The notes under the pieces were generated by a model. It saw only the letters and a program-made list of their open reading frames with translations. It did not search any database and had not been told where the DNA came from. From Chrysopilus asiliformis (Eukaryota; Arthropoda; Insecta; Diptera; Rhagionidae), in assembly GCA_964034945.1 (NCBI GenBank), contig OZ035962.1, forward strand, positions 108,019,534-108,083,533: a DNA stretch of 64,000 nt. Direction: 5' to 3'. Shown piece by piece: positions 34,071 through 47,400 of the stretch. Positions within the stretch are counted from its first letter, which is position 1; the number at the start of each line of letters is the position of its first letter. The position numbers and the translations under genes were made by a program.

Positions 34071-37000
34071 ATGACACAGAAGCGACCGAGAAAATTTAAT
34101 TGGTGTGATGAAGAAATCGAAACTATGATTTGCATCGTTCGAGATGGTAAATATTGAATTATTTTTATTCACAGTTGGTGATGATGCGAATGTTTTTAAC
34201 TATCATATCTTTTGAACAAATCATTCCAAGAGAGTATTAGATTTTTATCACATAAAAACATCTGCCGAAAAATTGATTTAAATCAGGGCTTTTAAAATAA
34301 TTACGTTTGTACGATCAAAATAATTCGAGTTGTTAAATCAAATTTCACAGAATTCGGGTTAAATATGGCGTAAATCCAAATGGAATGGATTTAACCCAGA
34401 CGAAATTGAGATTGAAAACTTAATTCGGATTTCCTTCGAGTAAAGTTTTCAAGGATTACACCTAATGTAACTACTTTCAATATTTTTGACATTTTTATTG
34501 TTTTATTTTTTTGTGAGCGCAAACTTTGTTTCGAAATCCCAATATTAAAAAAAGGTACCGGGAAAATACATTCGCGAATCAAAAAGAATTGTTAGGTCAA
34601 ACATTCACCCCGATTGCGAGTGTCGTGTCGTTTTCGACAAGAGTCGTTTAACGTGTTGTTGTTAGTGTTTTTCTACCAACAACAACACGTAAAACGACTC
34701 TTGTCGAAAACGACACGACACTCGCAATTGGGGTAATTCTTTCGATAAGATTCGATTCCGGGAATGTTCATGCATACATTCTTTTCTCGAAAGAATTTTT
34801 GCGGTCAATACTTGGGCTCACTTCGTCAGAAGAATGAAAATCATAATTCGGAATAAAAAGAATTATTCTTTTTTTGCTTGCCCAGCCGTAACTCATCCGA
34901 ACGCATAATACTTGTACAAAAAGCGATTCATTTAATACAAATTGAACTTTATTGAAATGTAACATGAATTTTTTCATAGAAAATTCCCAGAATAAATTCA
35001 AACTTTGTGAACTTTTGCTGAGTAAATAAAATTCGCGAAATAAACTCCGAATACAATTCGTGGAAAAATTCAAGAAATCGCAGATGTAAACGAGGCCTTA
35101 CACTCCCAGTCCGGAAGAAAAATTCCCGAATGAACAATATTTGGTTTTAATCGTGATTCGGTTAGGACAGAAGTATCGAAAAGAAGTTGAAGTTAATTTC
35201 GTGGTAATCAAAAAGGAACTGAGTATTAGAAGGAATTCCTCAAAGTTCTCCGCGTGATTTGTAATATCAGATAAATATGGGACGAAAAACGAACGTTGAC
35301 AAAGCTAAATTAGCGAGTTACGATCAAACCACTGACACTTCAAAGTGTCGATTATGTGACAAAGTTTTGAAAGGAAATTTATTAGGAAATATAAAAAGAC
35401 ACTATACGACTTTGCACAAATATAATTTTGAAGGTGATTCTTTCAGCTTTCTTTTCATATTGCGTGCGGCTTTTTTATATTGCATTATATTTACAATTTC
35501 TGTTTTATATATCATATTACATTAAGAATATTCTTCTACATTCTTTATCACTCGCGAATTTTTAATGTTGGGAATAAATGGTTTCCATTCTCTCGCGAAA
35601 AGAATGAAATCAAGTCCATGTAGTGTGACATTTGAAAATTCGTGAGGGGGCAGGCAATGGAGGGACAATTTGATAAATAAATGCAACATATATTTCAATA
35701 AAAAAAACTCAAATAAATGATTATATACTAGAATTTTTATTTAAAAAAACAATTCAGTCACAAAATTGCTTTGGAAAAAAAGATTTCATTTTTGATTGAC
35801 GAAAGCTATTAATTACCGTATGCCAGTGTTGTAAAAATAAACCGTGTATGGTGTCTCTACCGTCTAAATTTCCTAAAACAAGTCTTAAGTGATTTCTTGG
35901 GTTATTGTTATACAAGAATTGCCAGGCAAAAGGAATTATTTATAGCGAAAATTGTATAAATTTCCCCTAAAAGTTATTTTTTTGCTAAAGGCCCTTTTGT
36001 GCAAATTTATGGGGCTATTCACGAATGTAAATGTATCTGCAACTGTAACTTTACATATTCCACATGATCCACACTAATTTTACATAGATTCCAAATTGGT
36101 ATTCACAAACTGTAACTGAATAATAGGGATTCCTGACAGTTGCTTCTTCTGAACTGTATAACAAATCGTATAAACATTTCTTTCTAAGTATTTTTATTTA
36201 ACTTACTCAGAATCTTCTTCCCATCCATTATACAACAATATTAAGTCCGACATATTTCCTTTATTCTTAAAATTTTGCATTTTTCTTAAAAAATGTAACC
36301 TTATGGATAAGTTTTCTCTCGGCATAAACTTACAGATGATTTGACAGCTAGTTACAGATACAGAATGTCAAAGTTACAGTTTGTGAATAGCAAAGTGGAC
36401 TGAAAATGTAAAGTTACAGATACAGAGCAATCTTACATTTTAAGAATAGGCCCATTAAAATTGTTTGTCGTTATAGTTACGCAGGAAGTGGACTCGGAAA
36501 TTTCAAAGTACTTTAAACGAAAACACTTTAAAATGGCTTGAGAATGTACGTTCAACCGATTTTTCGGTATACTTTTTACCGCTTTGTAAAAATCACGTTA
36601 AAAAGTACTGTCTTTTTCATCACATTCAAAGTAATTTACAAAAACCACTTTTAAACTACTTTAAAATATCTCGATGGAAAGTAGTTCCCATGAAAGTCCA
36701 TTAGCACGCATTTTTTTGTTCGTTTTTCGGATTTCTTGATTATATTTTCCTTGACTCCTGCCTCCACGCAAAGGAAAATCAATTATTTCGACAACAGTGC
36801 GTTGTGAAAAAGAAATCGAAATGGTAAACTGTTCTAGTTGTTTTTACATAACTTTCCCCTGCATAACATTTCCATTGATTTTTTTTTTGAAATCCCAAAA
36901 GACTACATGACTCCAATTTGAATATTTAAATTTAAAACAAAATAAGGATCTTTTAATCGAAATATTTTAGTATTTCCCCTTCCAATTGCAGCTTTTCTCA

Positions 37001-37600
37001 TACATTTTACAATTTTCAGACAATATTATGAAACTAAATAATGGCAAGAAATACCGAAGCCTAGAGTCATTCGAGGGTGTTTCCGCTCAGATGGAAGAAG
37101 TGGGATTTTTCAGAACACCAGATCAAATACGGACAAAATTAAAATCTCTTAAGAAAACTTACAACGAAATTAAAAAAACCACGTCGTCTCCAGAATCCAT
37201 CAAACAAGAAGTGGAATATTTTGATACTCTTGAGGAAATTTTCGAGAATTCTAATGGAAATGAATCTAGAGTTGATGCCGAGGATGCTCATACAAATACA
37301 GAAGAAGCTGATGTTGTGGAGGATCCTTACGGATTTGAAGCAGGATCCGATCCAATAAAAACACAATCGGACAATGAAAGCACCGCAGAACCAACACCAA
37401 AGCGTAAAAAACAGCAGCGCTCCCTAAAAAGCGATCTTGAAGACTACAAAAACGTTAGAGAAGAACTTATGGTCAAACATCAGCAGTGGTGGTCCAATGA
37501 ACTTGAAAAGCAAAGGCAGCACGAGGAACGACAGAATAGCCTGTTTTTAAAGCAAATCTCGTCCATTGTTGCTAATTTGGTAGAGGCGATCAAGAAATAA
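34071..37600 (+). CDS. SANT/Myb-like DNA-binding protein
   Basis: Exons 34071-34146 and 37020-37600 join in phase 1 to give 218 residues. The junction completes a trihelix/Myb-SANT-like domain: RKFNWCDEEIETMICIVRD from exon 1, then YRSLESFEGVSAQMEEVGF, FRTPDQIRTKLKSLKKTY from exon 2 (about 7-80). This is the fold of MSANTD proteins and of the Myb-like partner protein of Harbinger transposons. The middle is acidic, a basic PKRKKQQRSLK stretch (about 145) may be a nuclear signal, and the C-terminal 55 residues look like a coiled coil (KHQQWWSNELEKQRQHEERQ). It probably acts as a DNA-binding nuclear protein, target unknown. A zinc-finger exon at 35277-35433 inside the 2.9 kb intron could be an alternative first exon. 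A hairpin element and a MITE also lie in the intron. Confidence 0.72.
34608..34734. repeat. long near-perfect hairpin (foldback element)
   Basis: Two arms of about 56 bases begin ACCCCGATTGCGAGTGTCGT and pair almost completely around a loop of about 14 bases (AGTGTTTTTCTACC). No clear target duplication. It lies in the intron of the SANT-like gene. Confidence 0.8.
35277..35433 (+). CDS. BED-like zinc-finger exon (possible alternative first exon)
   Basis: An ATG at 35277 opens 52 codons ending at a plausible donor (GAAG|GTGATT). Residues about 23-47 read SKCRLCDKVLKGN, then NIKRHYTTLHKY, a C-x2-C...H-x5-H pattern like BED-type fingers. The exon ends in phase 1, as does the SANT exon 1, so it can splice to 37020 in frame, giving 245 residues with a zinc finger in place of the first SANT helix. 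It could instead begin a separate gene whose other exons I cannot identify. Confidence 0.5.
36010..36454. mobile_element. MITE with TTA duplication (Harbinger-like)
   Basis: Ends TGGGGCTATTCACGAATGTA and TGGGCCTATTCTTAAAATGT (reverse strand), flanked by TTA at 36007-36009 and 36455-36457. Subterminal words such as CTGTAACTTTACAT recur inverted. Non-coding, 445 bp, in the SANT-like gene intron. Confidence 0.75.
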
Positions 37601-37886
37601 GATGATTTTTTTTAGTTTTCGTTTTAAAATTATTTGTAGATATGACTTACATTTTTTTAAAAATAATTTTAGAAGTATAAAATTTACTGGAATGAATGAA
37701 TAAATAATAACAAAGAATGGTTGGCTGATGGAACAATTTTTTATTAAAATAAGACTTCAACTTCTGTTATCATCAATACATTTATAATTTCAGGACGCTT
37801 TTAAGATTATAACATTTTTAAACACTTTAAAAAAAATCGAGTTTGTTAAATTTTGAACTGTTAGAAATATTTAATTTTCATTTATA

Positions 37887-37971
37887 CAGTAGAATCCCGA
37901 TAATTCGTATTTCAAGGGACCAGCAAATTCATACGAATTAGCGGGATATACGAATTATCGGGATTCTACTG
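37887..37971. mobile_element. pogo-like mini-MITE
   Basis: An 85 bp element with perfect inverted ends CAGTAGAATCCCGATAATTC flanked by TA. CAGTAGAATCCCGATAA is a pogo/Tigger-type terminus. It is almost entirely stem. Confidence 0.82.
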
Positions 37972-40900
37972 TATAAGTAATACCAATGAACTAAAAAGTA
38001 AATTTGAATGCAAAGGTAAAAATCGTGATTTTAAATTGTATTAAATTTACAGGAAGGTTAAAGTGATGTTCTGCAAGAAATTTAAATAAATCTGCGGTTT
38101 TTTTTGCTCGATTACAAGATTTGTGCCTTCTTGTAATGAAATATTAGTGGAATTCAAACATTGTTGTATTTGGACCGTAATCATTCATAAGCGAGTACAG
38201 TGGAACCCTGGAATTACGATTTATTAGAAGTTCCATCTCTCCACATGAAAATCCATTACCTGCTTTAAAATATATTAAGAGAGGGGATCAGAGGGGAAGA
38301 AAATCCCTATTGTCAATTTGGTCAAAAACACCTGCGTTATCCTAAGCATTCCAACGCGATTTATTTCAATGTTCTCCGTTTAGGGGTTCAAAATATACAC
38401 TTATTTTTTTTTAAATCGCATAAAAATGATAGAATCTTAAAAAAACGGAAAGTTTTTTGTTCGGTTTTTAGAAATCTGGTCACCTTACCTTTAGAACTCT
38501 CGGTTGTTGCACTCTCCTAGAAAAAACAACTTTTGTTTAATGGTTGAAGACATTTAAAGGATACTTGATTTTCCATAGATTGATTTTGTGATTATGTCAC
38601 CAGAGACATTTTTAAAACCGCCCAAAATAAGGTAAAACAGAAAATAAATGGATAAAAACTTGATTAAACTGTTTAATTACAATTTAATAATTATTATTAT
38701 TGTTTTGTTATTTGTATAATTTTATTATTTTCTGTTAATTGGATGCTTTATTATTGCTATTGTTTTTTCTGTGTATTTTCTTCGGTTTATTTTTATGTTT
38801 TCTATATTTGCTTTATACTCGTATTTATTTAAAATAATAAAAAAAAAACATACTTTATATTTGAATTTATTTAGAAAAAAAGAAAACTAAATGCTATCTA
38901 CAATGTTATTACCAACAACTACAAATTGGTACGCTAAACGTAACAAAAATTTACTTAAAATCTAAAAATTATTTTTCTCATCTGGTTTCGATTGACGGTA
39001 CTGAATTTTCATTCTTTGCGTTTATTTCTACAAAGTTTTGTAGATATTCTCAAAAAAAAGTTACTTTATAAAGAAACAAGAAACTGAATGGTACACCTAA
39101 CAAAACTAAAACTACAATTTGTTAGGAAACAAAAAAAAAACATATCAATTTACGTTTTATAAAATCAATGCAAACAATAACGTGTTCTTTTTTTTCTCGA
39201 GTGTTTTATTATTCTATATATTTTACGATTTGACTATTGTGATTCTAGCAACAATTAAACAAAATAGTTAAGAAAACAGCTCAATAAACGATGATATAAT
39301 ATTTTGATAAGTTTGTCTATAAGCACTACGGTACATTATTTTGGTTTAATGGTTTCAAATGATAGAAATTTAGTTAGTGGCAAAAAAAAATTCTGGATGT
39401 GTTGTCAAAATTCAGCTTAACTTAGTCCTAGTAGGTACCCAATAGCCAATTGTAAATTTATAAACGGTTACTAGCATACAGTTGAAATTTGGCATTTACT
39501 TAACAAGTTGTCGATAAAATACATCTCATACAGATAAAACGACTAGTGAGGGGGACAGTTAAGTTAGCGGTAATTTATTTGACTAATACAAAAAATGGGA
39601 AAAAACGACAAAAGTGTGAAAAAAAAACGAAAATTTGCATGAAGATTTTTTTTGACAGTCACGGAAATAAAAAAAAATTACAGTAACATAACTTGAAATT
39701 CCCCCTTTCGAATTGTTTTGTGACACCCAAAAAATTTCAACCTTTCTTTCGACGACAGAAATTGAAAGCATTTTCAACAGACCGAAAATTTGAAGAATTT
39801 TTTATAGAGGACCGATTAAGGATTTTTTTAGAACACCAAAGATTTGACATTTTTAGTGGACCAATTCTTCCCTCACTCCCCTTCAACGGGTTTTTCACCC
39901 ACTGGCTTTGTCGCTAGCATCACCAGCTGCCACTATTTCTGTCTTCACATCCAGAATCCATGCCAAAAATCCAGAATTTTACTTTCTTAAATGCCAAATA
40001 CACGATAATGTGCAATTGAGGCGTTAAAAGCTAGACTGGACCAACCCACATGCCGAAATCGTGAATTTTTTTGTGTTTGAATCACTATTGCGAGTGAGTT
40101 TTTAGATAAAAATGTTTGGATGCACCAAAAAACGTTTCAACATTGAGTACCTAATAAAGTCCACAGAAATTTTTTTTTCAAAAATTTACAGTCAATAATA
40201 GTACAAAAGTGGAAAAGCTTCAAAAACTCGATTATGTGGCTTGGTCCACTCTAGCTTTTAACGCCTCAATTGTGGTAGGGATTTTTTTCAGTATAGTACA
40301 TTTGTATGGCGTTTATGTGCTTTAAAATACAACAACCGAGCTAATATCGCAATCGTACATATTACCAGTGCATCGTGTATTTAGCCTTTAAGATCGATTT
40401 CTAATTTACAATAAAAAAATTTTCTTTCATGAAAAAACAGTTAATATTTCCCATGATATACGAAGTGATTTTGTTTCTGATTTCAATGCTTTTGTAATTT
40501 TATTAAAAATTAATTCATAACAATGATTGATTTTTTTAAATATATATTTTGGTTTAATTTATTCGGCAGCTTAGCAATTTGTATTAATATGTATGTATTT
40601 ATATAAGTTTAACAATTTTCAAAAAAGAGAAAAACATGAGGAAAACAATTTTCTTTTTCAATTCCTTATACAAAAGACAAGAATTCAAAATAAAAGACTA
40701 ATAATAATAAATCGTAAGCACCAATTTGTTCATTAACAAGTCTCGCTTTAAGTAGAAAAATTTCTTCTTTGTTTTTTTTTTTACTAATTTTCAATGTTGA
40801 ACAAAAAGACTTTTATCATTAACTGACATTTTGTTCTTATTCATAATTTATAAATTTTAAATAATATAGTATTTGAGCTGCTCATAATCTCACGGCGGCA

Positions 40901-41482
40901 ATAATAACATTTTTTTATTGAATTTTTTTTAGGAAATCAAACATTTTACATGCAATAAAGCTTCATTTTTTCAAAAGGATGAAACTCTGAGCGACTAGTT
41001 TTTATAACAAGCATGCATAGTTTACCATCTGACTCTCTTAAAAGTAAAAGAGTTCGATTAACTGCTAATCATATATAAGTTTACAAGCAACCCCTGATAA
41101 CTCTTTTTGATAACAAATACGAAAAAAAATTAGTTAAACAAATCAATAAACCTTTAACATTACTTTTGTGTTGACTAATAGTATTTCTTTTAGTAAGACT
41201 AAAAGAAACAAAAAAAAATTAAAATCTCTAAATATAACAAAACGAGGACCAGCGCATTTTGACTTATGATCCTAAATTTTAGATTTTTCTCATCATTTAA
41301 TTATTTATATTTGTATAAATTTCCTTTTATATATATATATAGCAAATGTGGTATCATAATTTCATTATAATTACGTTAACTAAAATTTAATGAAAAACAA
41401 AGACCATATCTTATTGTTTCGAATAGCAGAAAGTGGTATAAAATGAAAGAAAGAAAAAAAATCATCTTTAGCTGAACGAAAT
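37972..41482. other. AT-rich region, probably includes clu 3' UTR
   Basis: No ORF or element was recognised. The sequence from about 38640 to 41480 is AT-rich and poor in repeats, lies directly downstream of the clu stop codon, and may contain a long 3' UTR. I could not fix a poly(A) site. About 40021-40045 and 40240-40270 carry inverted copies of GAGGCGTTAAAAGCTAGA, possibly a MITE. Confidence 0.4.
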
Positions 41483-44400
41483 TCAACTTGTGACTGACAC
41501 TTGATTAGAGTTTGGTGGCGATTGCTTTTGTTCGGCATCTTGTGAGGAACTGATTTTTGTCTCATTCGTGTCCATATCGGATGATAATGATCCGCCATTT
41601 GTTAGCTGCTCCTTATTGATATTTGTTGTTGCGTTGACATTTTGGGTTATTAATTCATCAGTCTTTGTTGTTGCTTCATTTGCTGCTACGGTTGTGGCCA
41701 CTTCTGCAGCTGTTGTAGTCGTCGATGTCGCTGTTGTGGTTGTAGTCGATGTTGATGATGAGATCGATTTTTTCGTCACATCCGACTGACTATCATCGCC
41801 ATCGTCGTTCTCTCTTTGATGTTTTTGAATCTCATTTCTCAATTTTGCAATATCCTTAGGGCTAAAATTGGGAAAAAAATGTTTAAATTTGCACAATCAA
41901 ACAAATAGAAAATCAATAAATAACAATTATGCAAATAGAACCCTTTTGTTGAAGGAAAAACGTTACGTCAATAAACTTATGTCAATCGTGACGTCAGCGG
42001 TTAACATAATTGCGTTTTTTGAACGTTTATCAGTTGCACTCCTTTGATGGGGGATTGCTTCAAAGACTATGTTTACATTAGGACTCACTTTGAGGCGGCA
42101 CGTCTTTCCTCATTTTTCTGCCGTGTGCACACGGTTCGCTTTATCTGGATTCATAAACCGGTTTCATCAACAAAACTAAACGACAGGTTTGAACGACCAG
42201 ACTCAAAAACCAGGGCACCAATCATGTATTCCGACGCGTCTCTGTCTTTCGACTTCGACGCAGCTTTTAACTCTTGACTTCGCCACATCAGCAGCTTCAA
42301 ATTCCCTAGAATGACAGTCCGAATCACGTTTCGATTCATAGTGACGATTCCGCGAAATTTCAAGCTGCAGATATGGCGAAGTCAAGAGTTAAAAGCTGCG
42401 TCGAAGTCGAAAGACAGAGACGCGTCGGAATACATGATTGGTACCCGGTTTGCGACCGATAATTTTAAGTGAATCTAAACTTCGTTCGCTCTTTTTGGTT
42501 TCCCTCCCCACTGCGTCCCTCACCCTCACGAATGACGTGCCGCCTCAAAGTGAGTCCTAATGTAAACACAGTCAAAGAGATATGATTTCCACTTTAAAAA
42601 TTTCGGTGCTTTGCGATTTTTTTCGCATATTAGAAGGTTTTCAGGAATTGTGCGAAAATAAAAATTAAAGAAAATCAAATTTTGTTGAAAAACTACTCTA
42701 AACACATTATGTTTTCAAATATTTTTCGACCCGACATACCATTTTCGAGAAAATTAGAGAGAAAAAAACTATTTTATTTGTATGGAGGTAGTGAAATTTT
42801 TTCCAAATTTTTTTCTAATTTTAGAGCAACTTTTTCTGACATTATTTGTTCCAAAAATTTAGTTTTTTTGTCAATTACTTTTGTATCTTTTCAAGGAAGT
42901 TTGAAAAAAAATTAGGATTTCTCTCCTAGAATTTATACCGCGATTTTATTCATCTATCGCAGCATAAGTGCACTTAGCAAATGTTATCAAAATTTAAATT
43001 TATTCTGGCGATTTTGTATGAAAAAATTTCGGTGCTGAAAAAATTTCAGAATTTTGTGTCGTAGTGTAAAAGGGCCCATAGACGGCCAACTTTGTTGCCA
43101 ACCTGATCGCCAACATGCAATGTTGGAGTCGATGTTGTACGTCTGTGGCCAAGTTGGCAGTTGGTTTTTCATGTTGTCGACGAGGTTGGTGTAAAATCAA
43201 AAAATTTTGAAAACTTAGCATGTTGGCATTCATGTTGGGGTGTCTGTAGGCAAGTTTACAACCTGGTTGCCAATCTCAGTTGCATTGAGTTGTTCATCTT
43301 CGCACAACTCGTTTAAAACCAATACCAATAACAAATCCTTACTCATTTTTCACTAGTCAACATATACCCATATAGTAAACTATAAACAATAAAAAAATTA
43401 GAGAAATCACCTAAAGTCGACGGGATCTTGTTAAAAATGATGTTGACAACTTGGTTGCCAACATTCCGTCTCGTCTGTGGTGAAAACTACCAACCAGGAT
43501 GGCGACCAGGTTGGCAACAAAGTTGGCAAAGTTGGCCCTTTAAACGGTTGTGCAACGTGAATTCAGTGTCATAGAATAATATTAAGGGAATAATTCAAAA
43601 CATTCACCCAATTCAAATTTATTCCGACGTTTTTCTATCAAAAAAATTTTTGTCGCAAAATAAAGCGTCAAATGTAAACGGCCCCTTGGATTTGTCATAA
43701 TTTTTCACGACAAATAAAATTATTTCCCCCTTTTTTTCAAACGCAAACGTTTTTACTCATACATACCTAATTTGAACAAATAGAATTCCATTGATAGCAT
43801 TTAGCATATCTAAAACCGATCCCATTGTTGGTGGCTGAATTTGAATTGGTGGCAATCCAGTTGTCAATTTTCCATTTGAATAAATATCATTCATTTTCTT
43901 TTGCAAAAATACAGCCTGTTGGGTTAACAAACGTAAACATTCGGAGGATTCTTGTGTCTTCTCGTGATTCTCACCCAACTGAAAGTATAAAAAAGGAAAT
44001 AATATTATTTTAGATCTCCATTAGGCATAAATTTCGCCTATTTTTATAGCCTGGCATAAAAATGATATTTGCAAAAGGATTTTTTATATAAAAATAATTC
44101 TTTTATTTTGTGATTTATAAAATTTTTGCCCAAGACATCAGAAATACCCTAAAAAAAAGTGCTGACAGAACATTTTTTTTTGGTAAGATTCCTAATAATA
44201 GTCTCGCATTTCTCGTTAACTCCAAGTTTTTTTCTGTCACCATCAGATACGAGTTAAAAAGTTGATTTCGTATCGTCATTACACCACCTTTGTTCCCCCT
44301 TGACCAATAGCTACGACCCTCTGCCAAAATGTGTGACATATTTTATGGACAGCGCCGCTTGGCTCGCTTAATAATTTAATATCGTAAAAAAATCCCTACC

Positions 44401-47400
44401 TGCTGTTTGTAGATAGCATAGGTCTCCTTTTCATTATTCAATGCAGAACGGAAATCGCCCATGCAGCTCTGAGTCCGTGCAACAAGATGATAGCTAACCG
44501 CCACCTTAAGTGATTTCTTTCCAAAATATTTAATATTAAGCTCAAGTGCATGTTCCAGAAAACGTAACGACAACTCATATTCGCCAACAGCATGTAGAAT
44601 TAAACTAATATTACTCTGTAATGATACAAAATATATAAATTATTGGTACACAAATTGCAATGCCAAAAAAAATTACATCTAATAGTGCAATATCGGGATG
44701 ATTTTCACCGCAGATCAGAAGCGCCAAATATCTAGCACGATAAAGTAGCTTAAGTGATGTGCTGATTTGTCCATTCGCGAAACAGTACAATGCTAAATGA
44801 GACTGAAATGGGAAAAATATCAATTCAAGTGAAGATTTTAAAATTTTATGCAATTTTCTTACATATTCTAATATCGTATAGGGATGATCGATACCATTGA
44901 CACGTTCACTCATTAATACTGCTCTCTGTTGAATGGCGAGCGCCTCCTGTGGATCACCCATAATGTAGCTAAGACGCGCCAACATTCTAAGGCACTGAGC
45001 GTTCTCTGGATGCATTGCGCCGAACACGTTGTTAAGTAGATTCAATGCTTCGCTGATGAGTTCGTAGCCCTCCTTGAAATATCCCTGCTGGATCTTATTC
45101 TGTCCGGTCGTATAAAAGTTATACGCATCGGAAGCACGCGGATTAATATGCTTGACTATGGGAAAGACATTCGCAATATCGTCATCGTTGAATGTTGGCT
45201 TATTACGCGATTCGAAGTTATATTCACGCAACAAAATCTGAATGCCAACTTTGAGACAGAAGGCACGAAGTATGCTGACACGCTGCAATTTGAATGTCTC
45301 GATAACGGATTCGATGCCATCACAGCCGAGATCGTAATCCCAATATGCTTTGATTTCCTTCTTGATATGCTGCCATAGCGATTTCTGGCTAACCAATGCC
45401 CATTCGTTGTTGTCACCGCCCAACAAGACATTTTTGCCCGGTTTCCTTTTATTTCGCCGTTTTGTAGTCTTCTGGAGCTCATCGGAGCCGAGCGGTGGCG
45501 TCGGAAGGGGGCTCGATGTCAGGAAACAATTTAGAAAATGGCTAATTGCTGCCGCTAGACTCATTAGTTCGGTGTTTTGCATGTAGATGTAGTAAATGTG
45601 TTTGGTTGCACGTAAAATCAATTCTTGGACTGCGATTTGATGCAAATATTCGAGCGATTTCACTTTGGCCAGCAGCTGCACTACTTTTCCCAAATATCTG
45701 AAAGAAAAAAAAATAGAATTTTACTATTTTTATTCCGAAATGTAATAAAATCCAACGCTGGAAAATTTTCGCTGGAAAATCCTTAAGGAGGCGGAGAGGT
45801 ATTCAGAAAATGGCTCATTGTTGCCCATGAATGAGGCAAAGAAGAGGGAGAGAAGGGATAGTGGACAGAAAAGAAAAAGGGAAGGGGTGGAGGAGGAAGA
45901 TTGGGCATGGTGAGACGGTGGTAAAAGATCCAAAGAAAAACTGTGAAAAAACGGAATGAAACCGGAAAAATCTCATTCTATGACCCTTAAAAAAAGTGAA
46001 TTTTTATAAAATCTTCCCCAAAAATCAACCCACCTCATATTAATTCCTCTACTATGCAAAGCATCAGTCAATGTCGTGCCATCCATTGGCGCTGACGAAT
46101 GATCCAAATATTCATGCACGAAACTCGGTATCTGCCTGGTGACCAAAAACTCGGCGGCATCCTTCACCAGCTGCTTCTGTTTTTTAATCGAACACGGCGA
46201 ATCGGGATTATCGACGTGACGAATTCCTGGCGAGAAAACATCCGGATTGAATCTGAAATCGAATTCGTATTCCTTCAGCGAACCGACAGCAGTACACGCC
46301 CGCCTAACCACATCGGCGGCTTGTTTCTCATCGTGGGCGTTCTTCTCATTGATCGTTTCGGTCAGTTTCTTGGCCTCTTCGGTGTTAGCTTTCTCCTCCG
46401 CTGACTCTTGCTTATCCGACGATAGATCCGGCTTCTCAATGTTATTATTTTCGGTAGCGATTTCCGGCAATTCTTGCTTCGTCTCAGCTGGTGATGGGGA
46501 TGTGTCCTCAATCGCTGGCTTATCCTTGTCGGCCTTCCCCTCGTTATCAGCTGTCGCTTCTTTTTGCTTCTTCAGCGAATTAATCTGCTGTAAATGATGT
46601 GCTGCGTATTTAATAAACATCACATAACGATCCTCGACAAACGCTTCGAGCAATTCCTGCCTCAAACAGCATAACTTGTGCTTATGTTCGATCGGGAAAC
46701 CCAGCCCTTTCACCTCCTTGCTGAGCTCCTCCTCGGGTAGTTTGAGGAAATTCACATCCGGCGGGAATGTCCGCAACAGATCCAAAATATAGTGACGTCC
46801 ATCGTTTCCGATGATTCCCTTGCATTCAACCGACGAGCACAATTCAATCTGTTCGCTCTTTTCGTTCAGCACGCTATGCGGAAGAATCTTCAAATGTTGA
46901 CCGGCCTGTGTAAGCAATTCCAAGTATTTCGGGTGACTTAGAACCGTTTTTCCAAAGTCAATTGAACCGTAAACGACGGACTGTTCCTGTTCACGTTCCA
47001 GAATTCCAGGAATTATCGATTGTGCCGTGACTCGATAGCCGCGATAGTCAATAACAACAGTGCCGAGAGTGTACAATCCTTCAACGTCCACCGCACTATA
47101 GACTCGCACCCCATGAAGATCGTTTCGGGGGGCTACAAATGCTGCGACATCCCCTCCCAACTCCTTGTAGTGATCTCTGATATCAAAACCAAGCGAAAAG
47201 AAAATATTATTCCAGATAAACATTTGCATTTTTGCATCCTCGCCAGGATTTATGGCCAGCACATTTCCATCAATCACAGCCATTGCTCCACGCGTAGCCG
47301 CTAGCACGAAATCGCTGTGCACTTTAAAGATAGCGCGCTCCCTCAGCAATCGATCGGGCAGAGTTTTGCGGGGCAATTCGCGTGTAGTCTGTAGCTCTTC

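Noticed and set aside
43000..43233. 77-codon minus-strand ORF with [15 protein letters not shown] sequence
   Set aside because: It lies within the inverted-repeat MITE in clu intron 6.
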